Positions 33,672-43,090 of a stretch of DNA of 64,000 nucleotides are shown piece after piece (the first letter of the stretch is position 1; every line of letters starts with the position of its first letter). Under the pieces are notes generated by a model. It saw only the letters and a list, made by a program, of their open reading frames with translations. It searched no databases and was not told the DNA's origin. The position numbers and the translations under genes are program-made. Origin of the DNA: Candidatus Hydrogenedentes bacterium ADurb.Bin170 (GTDB lineage Bacteria; Hydrogenedentota; Hydrogenedentia; Hydrogenedentales; CAITNO01); the NCBI GenBank assembly GCA_002070275.1, contig MWCY01000012.1:16109-80108 (forward strand). Direction: 5' to 3'.

Positions 33672-35990
33672 TCAGAAGCGGAACCCCGTGGACATATGAA
33701 GGCGCCCGCTGCTGCTCTGATTTTTGTTGGGGTTGAGGGGATAGCCGTAGTCTACGCGAATGGGCCCGAACATAGGCACGTTGAAGCCGACACCGGCACC
33801 GACGCTGTAGTTAAAGTCGCCGAAATCGATGTCACCCGCATCCGCCCATACGGCACCCGCATCGGCAAAGCCGTAAAGCCTGAAAATGTCGGTAACACGG
33901 TATTTGACTTCCGCATTGTAAACAAAGCGTGTATCACCGCCCACGGCGAAATGATCGCCCCACCACCGGTACTCACGAACTTTCGGCCCGATGTCCCGGT
34001 TTCTGTAGCCGCGCACAGTCGTCGTACCGCCGGCATAAAAACGCTCCTGCAGGGGAATGTAATCGGAACTTCCGTAGGTGGTCATAATACCGTGACGGGC
34101 GCGCAATGACAGGACGATCTTTTCTTTTTCGCCCAGCGCACGGTACCAGGTGGAATCCTGCTCGAAACGCAGGAAATTATGGTCTCCGCCGAAACCGGCG
34201 ATTTCTGCCGCCAGCACATGGACGGAACCGCGGGTAGGATCAAAATTGGAATCCAGCGTATTGCGCTCGATCTGCCAGCGGTTGGCAATGGTCGTGGAAC
34301 GTCCTTCCTGCTTTCTGATTTCCGGATGCACCCACCGGGAGAACTGGCTCAGATCCGTTTCCTGGAACCGCCAGATAGACTGGGCGAAGACATAGGGGGA
34401 AAGGGATTTGCCCAGCCGCAGCTGACCGCCCCGGATCTCTTCTTTGTATCGTGCGGCACCGCGCACTTCATAGGATTCGTCAAACAGATCCACACCGAAA
34501 GACACCGGATACCCCAGAAATTCGGGTTCGGTGAAGCTGATGCTGTATTCATTGCGCCGTTCACCGATTTGGGTGCGCAGCCGAAGTACCTGACCGGCAC
34601 CTGAAAAACGCGGCCAGTTGAAAAGGTCGAAATTGCTGAGCCGCATTTCCGTATAGACGCCCAGCCTGTCTTCCGTACTGTATCCGGCGCCGAAATTGAA
34701 AACGCCGGTTTTGCCTTCTTCAACATTCACACGCAGATCCGTAAACAATTCGTCGTCGGTCTCATCAAAGGTAATGCGTACTTTATCAAAGAAGCGTGTG
34801 TTCTGAATGCGGTTTTCACTTTCGGTGACCGCTGCGCCATCGTAGCGTTCGCCGGGGATGAGCAGCATCTGGCGGCGGATCACCTCGTCTTTGGTGATGT
34901 CATTGCCGGTGATCTTGATTTCACGCAGATATTTCAGATTACCTTCTTCCACATGGTAAACAACATTCGTCGTTTTGTTTTCCCGGTCCAGCGTAATCTG
35001 AGGGGTCACGACCGCATCAATATAGCCGCTGTCCTGATAGCCCTGCTGGATTGCTGCAACGTCTTTGGAAACTTGCACTTTATTGTGCACATCGCCCGGA
35101 TGCACTTTGACGACATCCAGCAGATCCTCGTCGTCATAAACAATATTACGGGCTATATCCAGAGAGTTCATGGAGTACTGAGGGCCTTCCTCCAGATACA
35201 TCGTTATATCAATGCGCTTGCCGTTATTGGAATATTCCATATCTGTGGAGGCAACTTTGGCTTCCAGAAAACCAAGTTCACCATAGGCATCGGTGATATT
35301 GGTCAGATCCGCCGCAAATTTGTCTTCGTCATAACGGCTGCTGAAAAACCACCGCGCCTGCTTGGTTTTCATGACCTTACGCAGTCGCTTGGTTTTCATA
35401 TGATCATTGCCGACAAAGGTAATGCTTTTAATCCGTGCTTTTTTGCCTTCGCCGATGGTGTACACAAGGCGCACACGGGAGGGTCCGATATTCTCCGCCG
35501 TTACGTCAACAGTCGTATTCGCAAATCCTTTTCCCTTATAGAGATCAAGCACCGCCTGCCGTTCATTTTCGAACATTTCCGGCTCAAAAGAACCACCCTC
35601 ACGCATCGTCAGGGCTGCGCGGATGACGCGGCTTTTAATCTTTCTGTTGCCGACAATAAGGATCTGGTCAATCAGCCTTTTTTCGACGACGGCATAGGTA
35701 AGGATTATCTCACCGCCCGCCTCTTCGACTTTTGCGTCGACGGCATCAAAAAACCCAAGATCCATGAGGCGCTTGATGTCGCGGGCAACTGCACCGGCAT
35801 CATAAGCGGCACCGACCTGCGTTTCCAGCTGTGCACGGGCGGCAGCATCGCTGATGCGCAGCAGCCCGTCAAAGCTGATATCCCGGATGATCCGTGCTTC
35901 CCCTTCCTGTGCGCCGGCAATGCCGACGCAAACCATGCCGGAGATCAACAGAAGGACCGCAAGCGGTGTAAACAAAGACTTCGTATTCAA
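33672..35990 (-). CDS. bamA: Outer membrane protein assembly factor BamA
   Basis: Inserts beta-barrel proteins into the outer membrane. A signal peptide (to about residue 28) is followed by five POTRA domains (residues 30-415; each ends in a VEEG-type turn) and a 16-stranded barrel. The conserved VRGYRNRDIGP is the VRGF/Y motif of the Omp85 family, and the chain ends in Phe. 772 residues, normal. The start is TTG 35990, which overlaps the clpC stop as TTGA; GGGAGG 9 bases upstream makes this start convincing and points to translational coupling. In many bacteria bamA is followed by skp and lpx genes; here those lie 5 kb away on the other strand. Confidence 0.95.
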   Translation of the reverse strand: MNTKSLFTPLAVLLLISGMVCVGIAGAQEGEARIIRDISFDGLLRISDAAARAQLETQVGAAYDAGAVARDIKRLMDLGFFDAVDAKVEEAGGEIILTYAVVEKRLIDQILIVGNRKIKSRVIRAALTMREGGSFEPEMFENERQAVLDLYKGKGFANTTVDVTAENIGPSRVRLVYTIGEGKKARIKSITFVGNDHMKTKRLRKVMKTKQARWFFSSRYDEDKFAADLTNITDAYGELGFLEAKVASTDMEYSNNGKRIDITMYLEEGPQYSMNSLDIARNIVYDDEDLLDVVKVHPGDVHNKVQVSKDVAAIQQGYQDSGYIDAVVTPQITLDRENKTTNVVYHVEEGNLKYLREIKITGNDITKDEVIRRQMLLIPGERYDGAAVTESENRIQNTRFFDKVRITFDETDDELFTDLRVNVEEGKTGVFNFGAGYSTEDRLGVYTEMRLSNFDLFNWPRFSGAGQVLRLRTQIGERRNEYSISFTEPEFLGYPVSFGVDLFDESYEVRGAARYKEEIRGGQLRLGKSLSPYVFAQSIWRFQETDLSQFSRWVHPEIRKQEGRSTTIANRWQIERNTLDSNFDPTRGSVHVLAAEIAGFGGDHNFLRFEQDSTWYRALGEKEKIVLSLRARHGIMTTYGSSDYIPLQERFYAGGTTTVRGYRNRDIGPKVREYRWWGDHFAVGGDTRFVYNAEVKYRVTDIFRLYGFADAGAVWADAGDIDFGDFNYSVGAGVGFNVPMFGPIRVDYGYPLNPNKNQSSSGRLHMSTGFRF

Positions 35991-38446
35991 GAGAGCATAC
36001 CTCCCGTGGTTTCAGCCATGGCCTCAGGTACCAATGCGTTCCCTTCATCGGAAGGACGCATGACAATAGCCGTATCCGGACTTAAATTCCCTTTTAATAA
36101 CATTTCCGCCAGGGGATCTTCCACATATTGCTGGATCGCACGACGCAGCGGACGGGCGCCGTATTCTTCATTGCTGCCCATACGCAACAGAAATTCACGG
36201 GCTTCCGGCGTCACTTCGAGGCAGATGGACTGCTCCGCAACCCGGGCAACAATTTCATTCACCTGCAAGTCCACAATTTCAAGCAATTCCTCATGCCCAA
36301 GACGGTGGAACACCAGCACTTCATCAATACGGTTCAGAAATTCCGGGTTGAAGATTTTCTGCACCTCTTCCATGACCCGCTCTTTCATCCGTTCATAATT
36401 TTCATCGGCTGTGTCCCGGTAAAAGCCCAGAGAGGTGTTTTTGCCGATACGGCGCGCGCCTATATTGGAAGTCATCATGATGACTGTGTTGCGAAAATCA
36501 ACTTTTCTTCCGGCACTGTCTGTTAAATGCCCTTCTTCCAGCACCTGAAGCAGCGCATTGAAAATATCGGGGTGCGCTTTTTCAATTTCATCAAAAAGCA
36601 CCACAGAATAAGGGCGGCGACGCACCTGCTCCGTCAATTGCCCCCCCTGATCATAACCGACATACCCGGGAGGCGCACCGATCAGGCGTGACACGGAAAA
36701 CTTTTCCATGAATTCGGACATGTCCACCGTAATCAGTGCTTCCTGATTGCCGAATAAAAACTCGGCAAGCGCTTTACCCAGCAGTGTTTTTCCTACGCCT
36801 GTAGGGCCGAGCATCAGAAAAGACCCTACCGGACGTGTGCGACCACGCAAACCTGCACGGGAGCGCTGAATGGCGCGGGTAATCGCATCGATGGCTTCAT
36901 TCTGGCCGACTACTGTTTTATGCAGTTCATCGCGCATACGCAGCAGGCGCGCTGATTCTTTTTCTTCCAGTTTTGTCAGCGGAACACCTGTCCACTTGGA
37001 AACAACAAAGGCAATGTCTTCTGCGGTAACTTCCATATCAGTGGAATCCCGCTTCTGTTCCCATAGGCGCTTTTCCGATTCCAGCCGCGCAATGAGCGTA
37101 CGCTCACGATCCCGAAGCGCCGCCGCTTTTTCATACTCCTGATTGCTGATGGCGGCTTCCTTTTCCTGGGTCGCCTGCTCTATGTCCACGCTGATCTGCT
37201 TTAATGAAGCAGGGCGCGTGGTGAGCTGAAGACGGGCACGGCTGCCTGCTTCGTCAATCACATCAACAGCTTTGTCTGGCAGAGAACGGTCAGTAATATA
37301 CTGATTTGACAGCTGCGCCGCCGCAATAATGGCTTCATCGGTAAAACGAACCCGGTGGTGTGCCTCGTATTTATCCCGGAGCCCTTTGATAATTTCTATC
37401 GTCTCCGTAACGGTCGGCGCGTTAACCAGAATGGTTTGGAATCGGCGTGCCAGTGCCGAGTCTTTTTCGATATATTTGCGGTGCTCATCCATGGTGGTGG
37501 CACCCACGCATTGAATTTCCCCCCGGGACAACGCCGGTTTCAGCATATTCGCCGCATCCACCGCCCCTTCAGCCGCACCCGCACCCACAAGCGTGTGAAG
37601 TTCGTCAATGAAAAGGATAATATTGTCCGCTTTGCGAATTTCCCGCATCACGGCTTTCATACGTTCTTCAAATTGTCCGCGGTATTTGGTGCCCGCTATC
37701 ATGCCCGCAAGATCAAGCGCCAGAACACGCCGGTTGAGCAGCAGCTCCGGAACATCACCGCTTACTATGGCCTGCGCCAGCCCTTCGACAATGGCTGTTT
37801 TGCCCACACCTGCCTCGCCGATCAGCACGGGATTATTTTTTGTGCGGCGGCTCAGCACTTGAATCACTCTTTCGATTTCATCTTCACGGCCAATGACAGG
37901 ATCCAGCTTGTTGTCCCGCGCCATCTGGGTGAGATCGCGACTGAAAGCATCGAGTGCGGCCGTTTGTGATTTGGCGGGAGCCTGCGCCTGCTGCATTTCA
38001 GGACGGACCTGGGTACTCATGAGGCGAAAGATCTCTTCCTGCAGGCGCTTGGTATCCACTTTCAGATCTTCAAAAATCTTTGCGGCAAGTCCCTCGCCTT
38101 CCTGAAGCAGACCGAGAAGCAGGTGCTCCGTCCCGACGTAATTGTGACTCACACGATGGGCTTCCGTGGTTGCCAGTTCCAGAACCCTTTTGGCGCGCGG
38201 TGTAAAAGTGATTTCTTCACTAGGCGTGGCGTTGGCACTGGAAAAAGTGAGCCGCACAATTTCCTCTTCCATCATGTCAATATCGATGTCGAGGTTTTTC
38301 AGAGCCCGGGCGGCTATCCCTTCCCGCTCCTTGCACAGACCAAGCAGGATATGCTCGGTTCGCACATACTCACAGCCGAGACGTACCGCTTCCTCCCGGG
38401 CTGTCGCGATAACATGTTTGGCTCTTTCGGTAAATCTACTCCACAT
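35987..38446 (-). CDS. clpC: ATP-dependent Clp protease ATPase subunit ClpC
   Basis: AAA+ unfoldase that feeds proteins to ClpP or acts as a disaggregase. Two Clp_N repeats (residues 4-145) are followed by the first AAA+ domain (Walker A GEAGVGKT at 210-217, DE at 281-282), a UVR motif in the middle (422-457), the second AAA+ domain (Walker A GPTGVGKT at 547-554) and the D2-small domain. 819 residues is the usual ClpC length. clpP is not adjacent. The ribosome site is weak. Transcription probably starts from TGC-TATAAT at 38518-38510. The gene is the first of an operon with bamA, an unusual pairing that couples protein quality control to outer-membrane assembly. Confidence 0.95.
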   Translation of the reverse strand: MWSRFTERAKHVIATAREEAVRLGCEYVRTEHILLGLCKEREGIAARALKNLDIDIDMMEEEIVRLTFSSANATPSEEITFTPRAKRVLELATTEAHRVSHNYVGTEHLLLGLLQEGEGLAAKIFEDLKVDTKRLQEEIFRLMSTQVRPEMQQAQAPAKSQTAALDAFSRDLTQMARDNKLDPVIGREDEIERVIQVLSRRTKNNPVLIGEAGVGKTAIVEGLAQAIVSGDVPELLLNRRVLALDLAGMIAGTKYRGQFEERMKAVMREIRKADNIILFIDELHTLVGAGAAEGAVDAANMLKPALSRGEIQCVGATTMDEHRKYIEKDSALARRFQTILVNAPTVTETIEIIKGLRDKYEAHHRVRFTDEAIIAAAQLSNQYITDRSLPDKAVDVIDEAGSRARLQLTTRPASLKQISVDIEQATQEKEAAISNQEYEKAAALRDRERTLIARLESEKRLWEQKRDSTDMEVTAEDIAFVVSKWTGVPLTKLEEKESARLLRMRDELHKTVVGQNEAIDAITRAIQRSRAGLRGRTRPVGSFLMLGPTGVGKTLLGKALAEFLFGNQEALITVDMSEFMEKFSVSRLIGAPPGYVGYDQGGQLTEQVRRRPYSVVLFDEIEKAHPDIFNALLQVLEEGHLTDSAGRKVDFRNTVIMMTSNIGARRIGKNTSLGFYRDTADENYERMKERVMEEVQKIFNPEFLNRIDEVLVFHRLGHEELLEIVDLQVNEIVARVAEQSICLEVTPEAREFLLRMGSNEEYGARPLRRAIQQYVEDPLAEMLLKGNLSPDTAIVMRPSDEGNALVPEAMAETTGGMLS

Positions 38447-38509
38447 TTATATATACCTGACCCTGAAGATCTGCTGGCATCTTTAAAATACGTGTCCTGA
38501 ACGATGCGG

Positions 38510-38518
38510 ATTATAGCA
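38510..38518 (-). promoter_or_regulatory. Extended -10 promoter of clpC-bamA
   Basis: On the minus strand TGC-TATAAT spans 38518-38510, about 65 bases before the clpC start. TTGTGT at 38534-38529 is too close to be a regular -35. Confidence 0.5.
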
Positions 38519-38672
38519 CGAAACAAACACACAATTACAGGAGCAGCAGCGGTTAATTTCTGGGATAGAGCAGTACGCCCTCCGCAGAAAAAGAAAGGGG
38601 TATCATAAAATCCGGTTCGCTTCATGCCCGGACTGACGCTGTGGATACCCGGGCAGCCCGCTGAAGAAAGGT

Positions 38673-39203
38673 TTACACACCGGCAGCGCTCTTTACGCTG
38701 TCAGCCGATAGTACTGCGCACTGCACTGTCCCGGCGGAAATAGCCGACAGCCTCCCGCTCTTTTGCATCAGCACCGTATCCGTAAGAGGGGACACAGTGC
38801 GCTCCCCTTCAACCATGCGCTGTCGGACACCGGACGGCAGAGAAGCAAAGCCCCGGACAGCCGGAGAGAAATTCCCTAACACATCATAGGTCCAGACCGC
38901 ATAGTAATACGTCTCACCTCCGGTCACCTCGACATCTTCCGCACGGTCAACGGCACCGGAAACAAGCACAAAACCGTCCAGGGGCTCTTTGGGAGGCTCC
39001 CCGGCTTTACGGCAGACCAACACTCCCGCCCAGTCATTTCCGGCCGGGTTTATCCACGTCAGGACAACCCGCCCCTCATTCACATGCACTTTGAAAGCAT
39101 GTACCGGATCGGGTGCTTTACGATCCAGAAAGCTGGTCAGCACGGGGATGCAAAGCAGGCATACCCCAAGACTGAAAACAGTAACGAAATTCTTTTTCCG
39201 CAC
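38673..39203 (-). CDS. Membrane-anchored fibronectin type III-like protein
   Basis: Function unknown. The GTG at 39203 is chosen as start because GGGAGAG lies 7 bases upstream and a signal-anchor follows at once (RKKNFVTVFSLGVCLLCIPVLTSFL); an ATG at 39299 would add 32 residues without support. Residues 35-130 form a fibronectin III-like domain (VVLTWINPAGNDWAGVLVCRK ... GGETYYYAVWTYD). The remaining tail has no recognisable pattern. 176 residues. It lies between the clpC and kinase genes on the same strand, with 173 bp to the kinase stop upstream. A periplasmic binding or scaffolding role is conceivable. Confidence 0.6.
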   Translation of the reverse strand: MRKKNFVTVFSLGVCLLCIPVLTSFLDRKAPDPVHAFKVHVNEGRVVLTWINPAGNDWAGVLVCRKAGEPPKEPLDGFVLVSGAVDRAEDVEVTGGETYYYAVWTYDVLGNFSPAVRGFASLPSGVRQRMVEGERTVSPLTDTVLMQKSGRLSAISAGTVQCAVLSADSVKSAAGV

Positions 39204-39376
39204 TTGACCACTCTCCCGAAAATTCAAAAGAGCGTGCAAACGCCCGTCTTCTGATTTGGCACGCACTACCGCCCTTCTTTCACGTCCCCCGTGTAACACG
39301 AAAGCCCCCGGCGTTTATTTCCCTCTCCGAAAGAAAGCGTCATAAAAGGAAGAAAATCAGGGAAAACCGACTACAG

Positions 39377-41038
39377 CTACAGCGGTATCACGCAGCGAAA
39401 ACCTAAAGTTGCCAGCCGGACATTATGAAACTCGCCTTTGCGCCAACTCGTAGTCATTTCTGCCGCAGCAGACTCATAACATCCGCCTCTAATGGCTTTT
39501 CTGGGACGTACTTCTGCAGCTTCGGCGCTGTCCGGACGGGCGCAATAGGGGCGCCAGGGATCGCGGGTCCATTCGTAAACATTGCCCGCCAGGTCAAAAA
39601 TCCCCTGCGGTGTTCTGCCTTCTTCATGCATGGATACAATGCTCGGCATGCCCAGATATCTGTTGAAATTGCACCGGGAGGGCTCGGGGCGAAGGCTGCC
39701 CCAGGGGTATTTTCTGTTTTCCGTTCCCCGTGCGGCAAACTCCCATTGCGCCTCCGTGGGAAGTTCTTTTCCCGCCCAGCGTGCGAATGCTCTCGCTTCT
39801 TCCCAGGTAACGCCCACGACAGGCTGATCATCACCGTTAAACTGCGGATTACTCCAGAAAGCCGGCTTTTCCGCGCCTGTTTCTTCTATAAAACGGGCAT
39901 ATTCCTTTACGGTAACAGGATAAATATCCATCCAGAAAGGAGCGACCTCCACTTCCCGCTCAGGAGCGCATTCCGGCACCAGATTGCTGCCCATAAGAAA
40001 ACGGCCCCCTTCCAGAAAGACCATGCCTTCACGGGTCGGTACTGCACTGCTCGCCGCCGGAACATGTTCAGAAGTCGTGATAAAAAAGGACTGATCGAAG
40101 GATGCCTGCAGCGCATTGCTGAACTCGGCAGCAGACTGCCACCGGTCATTTTTATCCTTCCGGACAGCTTTGTTGATGACCGACAGGTAGTCAGGAGGCA
40201 CATCATCCCTCACCAGCGGCTCTTCCGGCGGCAGTTCTATCGGTGTTTTGAGGGAGAGGAGCTCACGCAGCACAAGCCCCAGCGCATACAAATCCGTACG
40301 GGCATCCACCGGCGTGTGTAGCAACTGCTCCGGAGCAGCATAGGCGAGGGTGCCCATGATTTTGCTTTTTGACCGGCTGGCTGTCAAAAGTGTTTCTTCC
40401 TCTTCTACCGCTATCGCAAGCCCGAAGTCCAGCACTTTTATGCGCTCATTAGGCAGAAGCTGTATATTTTCCGGTTTGATATCGCGATGAACCACGAGGC
40501 GATGGGCATAGGATAGGGCACTCAGCACCTGAAGGGCTATGGTATGCACCAGCCGGACAGGCAGATACTTGCGCTGCTGGCGCTGCTCCATCAGCAGTGT
40601 ACGGATCGCCTTCCCTTCCGCAAATTCCATTGTGAAAAAAAGAATACCTGCCGCCGTGGCGCTGATGTCATGAACCGCAATAATGTGCTCATGACGCAAA
40701 CGCCTCGCAATTTGCGCTTCCTGAAGAAAAAGGCGCCTCGCCCGGGCGGTCTGAAGCAGATCAGGGCGCAGAAACTTCAGGGCTACAGATTCTTTCACCA
40801 GCGTGTCATCTGCCAGATACACCACGCCCATGCCGCCTTTGCCGATAAATTTCTGGATCCTGTACCGCTCATTCACTACATCGCCCGCAGCAAACTCAGT
40901 ATGAGACTGATGTGGCTGCTGGGCAGTACGGGGAACTCGGATGGCTTCGCCGCAGTTCAGGCATCTGCCCTCACGTCCTGCCATGGACTCAGGAACGAGA
41001 ATTGTTAATCCACAGTAATGGCATGCGGTGGTGATCAT
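39377..41038 (-). CDS. Ser/Thr protein kinase with zinc ribbon and SUMF/FGE-like domain
   Basis: Residues 1-40 hold a zinc ribbon (CHYC...CLNC). The kinase domain (about 55-320) is complete: GKGGMGVVYLA glycine loop, VALKF Lys, HRDIKPEN catalytic loop, DFGLA and YAAPEQ. After a linker, a formylglycine-generating-enzyme-like domain runs to the end (GMVFLEGGRFLMGS, PVTVKEYARFIEETG, LPTEAQWEFAARG, GNVYEWTRD, GFRCVIPL). The end of that domain lacks the paired Cys of active FGE, so it is more likely a sensor or binding module, as in PvdO-like proteins. The start at 41038 is favoured over ATGs at 41191 and 41068 because AGGTG precedes it and the zinc ribbon begins there. No transmembrane helix is seen. 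Confidence 0.85.
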   Translation of the reverse strand: MITTACHYCGLTILVPESMAGREGRCLNCGEAIRVPRTAQQPHQSHTEFAAGDVVNERYRIQKFIGKGGMGVVYLADDTLVKESVALKFLRPDLLQTARARRLFLQEAQIARRLRHEHIIAVHDISATAAGILFFTMEFAEGKAIRTLLMEQRQQRKYLPVRLVHTIALQVLSALSYAHRLVVHRDIKPENIQLLPNERIKVLDFGLAIAVEEEETLLTASRSKSKIMGTLAYAAPEQLLHTPVDARTDLYALGLVLRELLSLKTPIELPPEEPLVRDDVPPDYLSVINKAVRKDKNDRWQSAAEFSNALQASFDQSFFITTSEHVPAASSAVPTREGMVFLEGGRFLMGSNLVPECAPEREVEVAPFWMDIYPVTVKEYARFIEETGAEKPAFWSNPQFNGDDQPVVGVTWEEARAFARWAGKELPTEAQWEFAARGTENRKYPWGSLRPEPSRCNFNRYLGMPSIVSMHEEGRTPQGIFDLAGNVYEWTRDPWRPYCARPDSAEAAEVRPRKAIRGGCYESAAAEMTTSWRKGEFHNVRLATLGFRCVIPL

Positions 41039-41183
41039 GAACGGGCACCTGCTGAATACTTGCTGCATCGGGACGGGAGTACATTCATTATGACCTGTTG
41101 CCTCCCCTTTTTTCCAACGGCAGTGCTTTGCGCCATCTTTTTCGGATATGATAAAGAGCAGGCTGCAATTAATGGCACAGGCA

Positions 41184-41213
41184 TTGAACACTTTTGACCG
41201 ATCATGATATACT
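41184..41213 (+). promoter_or_regulatory. Promoter of skp
   Basis: TTGAAC (41184-41189), an 18-base spacer, then TGA-TATACT ending at 41213. The leader to the start at 41305 is about 85 bases. Confidence 0.55.
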
Positions 41214-41304
41214 GCTATTACATGTGCTTACAAGCGTGTGCCATCCTTTTGACCCGTACAAAACAATCTGAAGGCGAAAGTGCCATTACTGAAGGGAAAG
41301 AATA

Positions 41305-41877
41305 GTGAGTATGACATTTGGTTTCATCCGGCGGACAGGCATCATCTCTATTGCAATGGCAACGCTGCTGGTTGCATCGGGGGCTTTTGTATCTGTTGCT
41401 TTCGCCCAGACAGGCGGCGAAGGCGGTTATAAAATCGGAGTGGTTGACATGTCCACGCTGGTCAACGAATCCAATAAACGCAAAGCTAAATACGATGAGC
41501 TGCAGCAGGAAGTGGATCGCCTGCAGACAGAAATAGACGCCATGTCCAAACGGATCGAAAAGGCAAAGGAAGACTTTGAAGCCCAGCGTCAGACGATGAC
41601 GGACGATCAGCGCTTCGAAAAGCGTTCCCAGATCGAATCTGATTTTGCCCAGTACCGCTCCGAACTGGATCGCCGTCAACGCCTTATTGACACTCAGGAA
41701 GAGCGGGTGCTGAAAGAAGTGGTCGACGATATCGACCGCGTCGTCGCAAAAGTGGCGGAAGACGAAGGCTATCACCTGATTCTGAATGCTTCGAAAGGTC
41801 CCCGGGCAACAGTTCTGTTTCACAGCGCCACTATTGACCTTACTTCCAGGGTGCTGCAAATCATCAATAAAAAATAA
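41305..41877 (+). CDS. skp: OmpH/Skp-family periplasmic chaperone
   Basis: Holds unfolded outer-membrane proteins on the way to BamA. A signal peptide (residues 1-35, ending ...VSVAFAQ) is followed by the conserved KIGVVDMSTLVNES strand, a long coiled coil (EVDRLQTEIDAMSKRIEKAK, given in part, to about residue 130) that forms the tentacle, and the closing strand (ILNASKGPRATVLF). 190 residues. GTG 41305 is supported by AGGGA 7 bases upstream; ATG 41311 is the alternative. It lies upstream of lpxD and lpxC-fabZ as in many diderms, but bamA is not next to it. Confidence 0.88.
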   Translation: MSMTFGFIRRTGIISIAMATLLVASGAFVSVAFAQTGGEGGYKIGVVDMSTLVNESNKRKAKYDELQQEVDRLQTEIDAMSKRIEKAKEDFEAQRQTMTDDQRFEKRSQIESDFAQYRSELDRRQRLIDTQEERVLKEVVDDIDRVVAKVAEDEGYHLILNASKGPRATVLFHSATIDLTSRVLQIINKK

Positions 41878-42037
41878 TCCCGGACAAAACTGAAATTCGG
41901 GAACTCAGGCAATACGGATAGTGAAAATCGGCGGCGCTTCGATAGTCGAAGCGCTTTGCTGTTTTATCAGGGCACACGGGTCTCACAGAAAAAGTCTGTC
42001 AATCCTGTTCCCCCTCCACGGGAGTTTATCTTGCGCT

Positions 42038-43090
42038 ATGCAGATGCGTGTAAAAGAGATAGCAGCACTGGTACAGGGCACCGTTCTGGGCGATGAGAAT
42101 ATTATTATCGACCAGGTCAATGGCATAGCAGAAGCCACTGCCGGACAAATCACCTTTGCGCGCGACACCAAACATGTGCACCTTCTTGCTGAATCAAAAG
42201 CAGGTGCAGCCCTGGTGCCCTGCGGAACAGGCAGCCTGCCTCTCACCACCATCGAAGTGGAGCAGCCTGATTTTGCTTTTTTTACAGTCCTCAAAGCCTT
42301 TGCGACCGTCGTCGAAAAACCGGCTCCGGGCATACACCCCCAAAGTGCGGTGTCTGCCGATGCCGAGGTGCACGAAAGCGCGCACATAGGTCCTTTTTGC
42401 GTTGTTTCCGCCGGAAGCCGCATAGAGGAAGGCGTTGTTCTGGTGGCAAATGTCTTTATCGGTGAAAACTGTCGCATAGGCGCAAACACACGCATGTACC
42501 CTCACGTGGTTATCCGTGAAGGTACGGAAATCGGGAAAAACTGCATCATCCACGCCGGTGCCTGCATCGGCAGCGATGGCTTCGGCTTCGTCCCGGCGGG
42601 CGGTGTCTGGCATAAAATCCCGCAGATCGGGACTGTTTTTATCGGAGATGATGTTGAAATAGGAAGTAATACCGCTATTGACCGCGCCACCTTCGGTGTC
42701 ACCCGGATCGGCACGGGAACCAAGATTGACAATCTTGTGCAAATAGGGCACAATGTCGTTATGGGTGAGCATTGTGCCGTGGCAGGAATGGCGGGTTTTG
42801 CCGGCAGTGCTGTCATCGGCAATCAGGTGCGTGTTGGTGCCAATGCCGGTATGGCAGGGCATATCACCCTGGGTGACGGCTGCACTGTTGGAGCCCGTGC
42901 CGGTGTCATGCGCAATGTGGAGCCCGGCGCTATCGTTTCCGGGATGCCTGCTACCGACCACCGGCAGCAGCTGCGCATCATGGCAGCCCAGGGAAGAACC
43001 CCGGAAATGCTTCGCCGTATTGCCGCCCTCGAAAAAGAGCTCGAGGCATTGAAAGAACAAAAAAAGAATGAAACAAAAAACAATTGCTAA
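42038..43090 (+). CDS. lpxD: UDP-3-O-acylglucosamine N-acyltransferase LpxD
   Basis: Third step of lipid A synthesis: N-acylation of UDP-3-O-acyl-glucosamine. The N-terminal uridine-binding domain (VKEIAALVQGTVLGDENIIIDQV...) is followed by a left-handed beta helix of hexapeptide repeats (IGENCRIGANTRMYPHVVI, given in part) with the catalytic His region (VQIGHNVVMGEH), and a C-terminal helix with a coiled, Lys/Glu-rich end. The start at 42038 (MQMRVKEIAALV) fits the family length (350 residues); an ATG at 41921 would add 39 unrelated residues. Its 3' end overlaps lpxC by 23 bp. Confidence 0.93.
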   Translation: MQMRVKEIAALVQGTVLGDENIIIDQVNGIAEATAGQITFARDTKHVHLLAESKAGAALVPCGTGSLPLTTIEVEQPDFAFFTVLKAFATVVEKPAPGIHPQSAVSADAEVHESAHIGPFCVVSAGSRIEEGVVLVANVFIGENCRIGANTRMYPHVVIREGTEIGKNCIIHAGACIGSDGFGFVPAGGVWHKIPQIGTVFIGDDVEIGSNTAIDRATFGVTRIGTGTKIDNLVQIGHNVVMGEHCAVAGMAGFAGSAVIGNQVRVGANAGMAGHITLGDGCTVGARAGVMRNVEPGAIVSGMPATDHRQQLRIMAAQGRTPEMLRRIAALEKELEALKEQKKNETKNNC

